This document shows positions 7,384 to 9,853 of a stretch of DNA of 9,853 nt, piece by piece. Below the pieces are notes generated by a model, which was not told where the DNA came from, did no database searches, and worked only from the letters and a program-made list of their open reading frames with translations. Numbering within the stretch: position 1 is the first letter of the stretch; every line of letters begins with the position of its first letter. A program made the translations under genes and the position numbers. The stretch spans positions 1-9,853 of the forward strand of contig DBZJ01000046.1 in NCBI GenBank assembly GCA_002311635.1, read 5' to 3'. The DNA comes from Syntrophaceae bacterium UBA1163. GTDB taxonomy: Bacteria > Desulfobacterota > BSN033 > UBA1163.

Positions 7384-9147
7384 CTATTCCACCACCATCA
7401 GAATATCCTCTGGGGCGACCATCTCCCCTTCGTGGGCAAGAATCTCTTTGACTACTCCACTATAGGGTGAGTGGACGCGCCTCCTCATTTTCATTGCCTC
7501 GACCATGGCCACTAGGTCGCCCGCCTTCACACGAACACCCAGCTTGGTTTCAATCGAAAGAATTAACCCTGCCATCCCGCACAGCACAGCACCCTTAGGT
7601 ATTTGCTTCGGCCTCTTCACTGCCAATGGTATCTGTTGCGTCTCTGGCTCATGAGTCGTCGTTTCGGTTTCCCCTTCCCCATCCCACACCGGAGAAATTT
7701 TGACGTTGAACACTTCCCCATCCACCTCCACACTGAATTCCGTGGGAAAGTTAGTGGACGGATGGGCGGGTGCCGTCGCTTTGGCCACGACAGGAGTTGA
7801 TTTCTTCTTCGGCTCACCGCTCTTAAGAGGTTTTCCTGGGATTAGGATCCTGAGCAGAAGCTCGTCATCCGAAAGTTCCGGCCCGATCTCCCGACGAAGC
7901 TCTTCAACGGACTTCTCGTATCCCTCGGGCTTCCAATCGAGAAATTCTTTGGTCCTGGGCAGGCTCATGACCCGGTCCATGACGTTCTGGTCTACAGGAA
8001 CAACCGGTTCTCCGTAGTATCCCAGCACGTATTTGATCGCCTCATCCGTGATATTCTTATACCGCTCGCCTGAGACGACGTTCTCCACGGCTTGAGCCCC
8101 TACGATTTGGGAATAGGGTGTCCCCATTACCGGATATCCAAACTCTTTTCGAACGAGGATAATCTCCTCGAGAATCTCGTCCAGGCGGTGTTCAATCCCC
8201 ACCTCTCTGAGCTGCCGTGTGAGATTGGTCATCATTCCGCCCGGTAACTGATGTTCAAAATGAAAGAGGTCGTATTCCATCGGAACACCAATCGGCAGCC
8301 CTTCTTTTTCGGCAATTTTTCTGAAATGGGCTGACACGGCGGCGAGGGCATCCTCATCCAGGTCTGAGGAAAAGCCTAAACGTCGAGCATTTTTTAAGAT
8401 GGTTTCTATGGCCGGCACAGAGGTCCCATTGGCAAGAGGCCCCACTGCCGTATGCACGGTTGTAATACCCAATTGAATGGCTTCGAGATAACAGAGAGGC
8501 GCAAGGCCTGAATTGCAATGGGAGTGAAACTCAAGGGGAATCCCCTCACAGTTCTTTTGGACCGTGAGCACCAGCTTCCGGATATCCTCCGGTCTGATAA
8601 TTCCTGCTGGGTCCTCGATCATGATCCCATCAATGCAATCCTTGGCCTCGACCAACCGTCGGGTCTTTCGTGCCCAATGCTCATTGCTGTGAACTGGACT
8701 GGAGGTAAACGCCAATACCGGCACGACCTCCGTTCCTTGGGCCTTAGCAATCCTTGCAAAGTAAATGAATTTCTCCATGTTATACTGATAATCGCAAACC
8801 CAGAAGCTCTTTATTCCATTGGTAACGGATCGTTTTATCCAGAGGGTGATGATGTCCCGCGGCGTACTCAAATCAAAGGAGGAAAGACTGTCAATCTGAT
8901 AGGACCCGCGAAGAGGGGTTCTTGTTATCAACTTGGAAAGGACTCGGATTCTCTCCCAGGGGTCTTCGTTGAGCTTACGCACCTGGACTGTAAAAGCCTG
9001 ACTACCTACCGTTGCGATGGCTCTATAGCCCACCCGATCCATGACCTCTGCAATCGGGATCATATGATCAGTCCTCATCATATAACCCCATAGGCTCTGT
9101 TGACCATCTCGCAAGGTCTGATCAACAAATTCAATTTTGTTATTCAT
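7384..9147 (-). CDS. Biotin-dependent carboxyltransferase with biotin carrier domain (PycB/OadA-like, altered active site)
   Basis: A 587-residue protein. Residues about 5-270 form a DRE-TIM (HMGL-like) barrel, about 290-440 the PYC/OadA helical domain, about 441-515 a Lys/Pro/Thr-rich linker, and about 516-587 a biotinyl domain with EAMKM (biotin on Lys553). Retained active-site features are Asp14 and Gln17 in LRDGQQS, the metal ligands His208 and His210 (FHSH), and Thr343 (GTPYSQ), which matches the catalytic Thr of pyruvate carboxylase. Two key residues differ. The carbamylated Lys of (C)IKDMAG is Glu178 in MIEDPAG, and the pyruvate-binding Arg of the LLRG segment is Gln84. A pyruvate or oxaloacetate substrate is therefore doubtful; another ketone or acyl compound is inferred. 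ATG has AGGA four bases upstream, and AAGGAG lies about 17 bases upstream. It forms a two-gene carboxylase with the next gene and begins 36 bases after the HyuA-type remnant. Confidence 0.93.
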   Translation of the reverse strand: MNNKIEFVDQTLRDGQQSLWGYMMRTDHMIPIAEVMDRVGYRAIATVGSQAFTVQVRKLNEDPWERIRVLSKLITRTPLRGSYQIDSLSSFDLSTPRDIITLWIKRSVTNGIKSFWVCDYQYNMEKFIYFARIAKAQGTEVVPVLAFTSSPVHSNEHWARKTRRLVEAKDCIDGIMIEDPAGIIRPEDIRKLVLTVQKNCEGIPLEFHSHCNSGLAPLCYLEAIQLGITTVHTAVGPLANGTSVPAIETILKNARRLGFSSDLDEDALAAVSAHFRKIAEKEGLPIGVPMEYDLFHFEHQLPGGMMTNLTRQLREVGIEHRLDEILEEIILVRKEFGYPVMGTPYSQIVGAQAVENVVSGERYKNITDEAIKYVLGYYGEPVVPVDQNVMDRVMSLPRTKEFLDWKPEGYEKSVEELRREIGPELSDDELLLRILIPGKPLKSGEPKKKSTPVVAKATAPAHPSTNFPTEFSVEVDGEVFNVKISPVWDGEGETETTTHEPETQQIPLAVKRPKQIPKGAVLCGMAGLILSIETKLGVRVKAGDLVAMVEAMKMRRRVHSPYSGVVKEILAHEGEMVAPEDILMVVE

Positions 9148-9183
9148 ATTTTCCTGTGACCCTTCTCCTTTAGGCTGGGTACT

Positions 9184-9724
9184 TTATTTTGCCTTGGATT
9201 CGATCCATTTCTTCATCATGCGCTCATTGGCAGGACATAGAGTGGAATGACGAAAGCTCACTACTATAATTCCACCCCCAAATTCAAGAAGTTCCTTAGC
9301 TCATTTTTTACCTTTTCCTCATCCGTTTCAACACCTGCTCGCCTCGAACGTTTTGCCTCCTCTCCAATCCCGACCACCATTTCTTTAACAACGATGCTAT
9401 CTAAAAATGGATTTTTGCCCTTCCCGTCGAAATAAGCGGTCCTCTCATAACCTTTACTTACCACGAGCCCTACTCTCGCACCTGTCTTATTGCCCAATGT
9501 CTCGGAAACGATTTCAGGAGCTCGAAGTCTCACGGATCGAGCTCCTTCAAAAGATCAGGAACCAGTAAACCAAATCTTTTAGCCCCTCCTTAATGCACCT
9601 GATCATACTTCCCAAAGCATCTGAATTTTGTTTCAATCTTGACTTTTTCCGTTCGCTCTTTAAATTTTCTGATAAAGCCAACTGTGAAATCCCTTTTCAC
9701 TTCGATTCCAATCTCAAATTCCAT
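9184..9724 (-). pseudogene. Remnant of a HyuA / acetone-carboxylase-type ATPase subunit (N-terminal part)
   Basis: Read right to left, pieces in successive frames line up with the N-terminal Hydant_A_N region of hydantoinase A/oxoprolinase/acetone-carboxylase proteins. In order they are MEFEIGIEVKRDFTVGFIRK with TEKVKIETK (9724-9623), then DALGSMIRCIKEGLK (9624-9577), RFGLLVPDLLKELD (9580-9536), SVRLRAPEIVSETLG with TGARVGLVVSKGYE, GKNPFLD and VKEMVVGI (9536-9264), and finally IIVVSFRHST with CPANERMMKKWIESKAK and a stop at 9184. That is at least four frame changes. The acidic and glycine ATP-site signature expected near the start (DxGGTxTD) is degraded to ExKRDxTV, so the protein was already losing function. 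The remaining two thirds or more of the gene is missing; the carboxyltransferase gene starts 36 bases later. The longest intact frame (9264-9533, GTG start, GGAG eight bases upstream) would give 89 residues, but I regard it as debris. Confidence 0.75.
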
Positions 9725-9853
9725 TATCTTCTAGTGTGCCGTCTCACAAATAAATTGAATAAGTCACAGGGTCGATACTTTATGTAACTCATCGTAAATA
9801 TGTGGAAAATAGATTGATGGCATCACAAGAATTTAATAAGTTTATTTTTGAGA
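9725..9853. other. AT-rich right edge, upstream of the remnant
   Basis: No coding pattern in any frame. On the minus strand TTGTGA (about 9751-9746) is followed 15 bases later by GATAAT (9730-9725), directly before the ATG of the HyuA-type remnant. It resembles a sigma70 promoter but the spacer is short and the -10 would touch the start codon, so it is weak evidence. The true promoter of the carboxylase genes is not identifiable and may lie here, in the remnant, or beyond the edge. Confidence 0.3.

Noticed and set aside
8518..9093. Long plus-strand open frame of 191 codons
   Set aside because: It lies fully antisense to the well-supported carboxyltransferase gene and its translation has no family pattern.
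7384..9147. Plain annotation as pyruvate carboxylase subunit B or oxaloacetate decarboxylase alpha
   Set aside because: Overall domain layout fits, but the metal-ligand Lys and the carboxylate-binding Arg of those enzymes are replaced by Glu178 and Gln84.
9593..9787. Plus-strand open frame of 64 codons at the right edge
   Set aside because: It is opposite the HyuA-type remnant, whose minus-strand reading reproduces a known domain; the plus-strand peptide is Phe/Leu/Asn-rich with no motif.
1..9853. CRISPR arrays, tRNA or rRNA genes, attachment sites
   Set aside because: No regularly spaced repeats, no cloverleaf-like or conserved rRNA sequence and no long direct repeats were seen on either strand.

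Overview
The window carries one set of co-oriented genes, all read on the minus strand, so transcription runs from the right edge to the left. Base composition is moderate in the genes and AT-rich at the right edge, and ribosome-binding sites are mostly strong (AGGAGG types). The gene content is a split biotin carboxylase/carboxyltransferase, an HMG-CoA-synthase-like protein fused to a DUF35 OB-fold, an SCP-x type thiolase, a methylmalonyl-CoA-epimerase-like protein, a Tm-1-like (UPF0261) protein and a hydantoinase-A relic. This mixture suggests an anaerobic, acyl-CoA-rich bacterium such as a Desulfobacterota or syntrophic lineage. That placement is an inference from gene style; no marker gene is present.

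Layout in transcription order: (i) 9184-9724, a frameshifted and truncated remnant of a HyuA/acetone-carboxylase-type ATPase subunit; (ii) 7384-9147, a carboxyltransferase plus biotin carrier protein, separated by one base from (iii) 5883-7382, a biotin carboxylase; (iv) 4598-5839, a Tm-1-like/UPF0261 protein; (v) a possible 36-residue protein at 4491-4601 that overlaps the previous stop as GTGA; (vi) 3047-4453, the HMGS-like/DUF35 fusion with a GTG start; (vii) after a 202-base gap, 1654-2844, a non-classical thiolase; (viii) 1219-1638, a VOC/epimerase-like protein; (ix) after a 194-base gap, 269-1024, a short-chain dehydrogenase with a TTG start. The left 268 bases hold no gene I can support.

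As a pathway the genes read as: carboxylation of an unknown small substrate (CT + BC), handling of the product as a CoA thioester (HMGS-like/DUF35 with thiolase), epimerisation of an alpha-branched acyl-CoA (VOC protein), and reduction or oxidation of a keto/hydroxy group (SDR).

The main result is that two central enzymes look repurposed. The carboxyltransferase has Glu where relatives have the carbamylated metal-ligand Lys, and Gln where pyruvate carboxylases have the substrate-binding Arg, so 'pyruvate carboxylase' is probably the wrong name. The HMGS-like protein lacks all three residues of the Glu-Cys-His catalytic triad (Thr70, Leu102, Tyr225 instead) while keeping the fold and the zinc-ribbon/OB domain. 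Together with the dead HyuA-type gene at the head of the cluster, this could be a catabolic module whose substrate is undescribed. The substrate itself cannot be read from the sequence.
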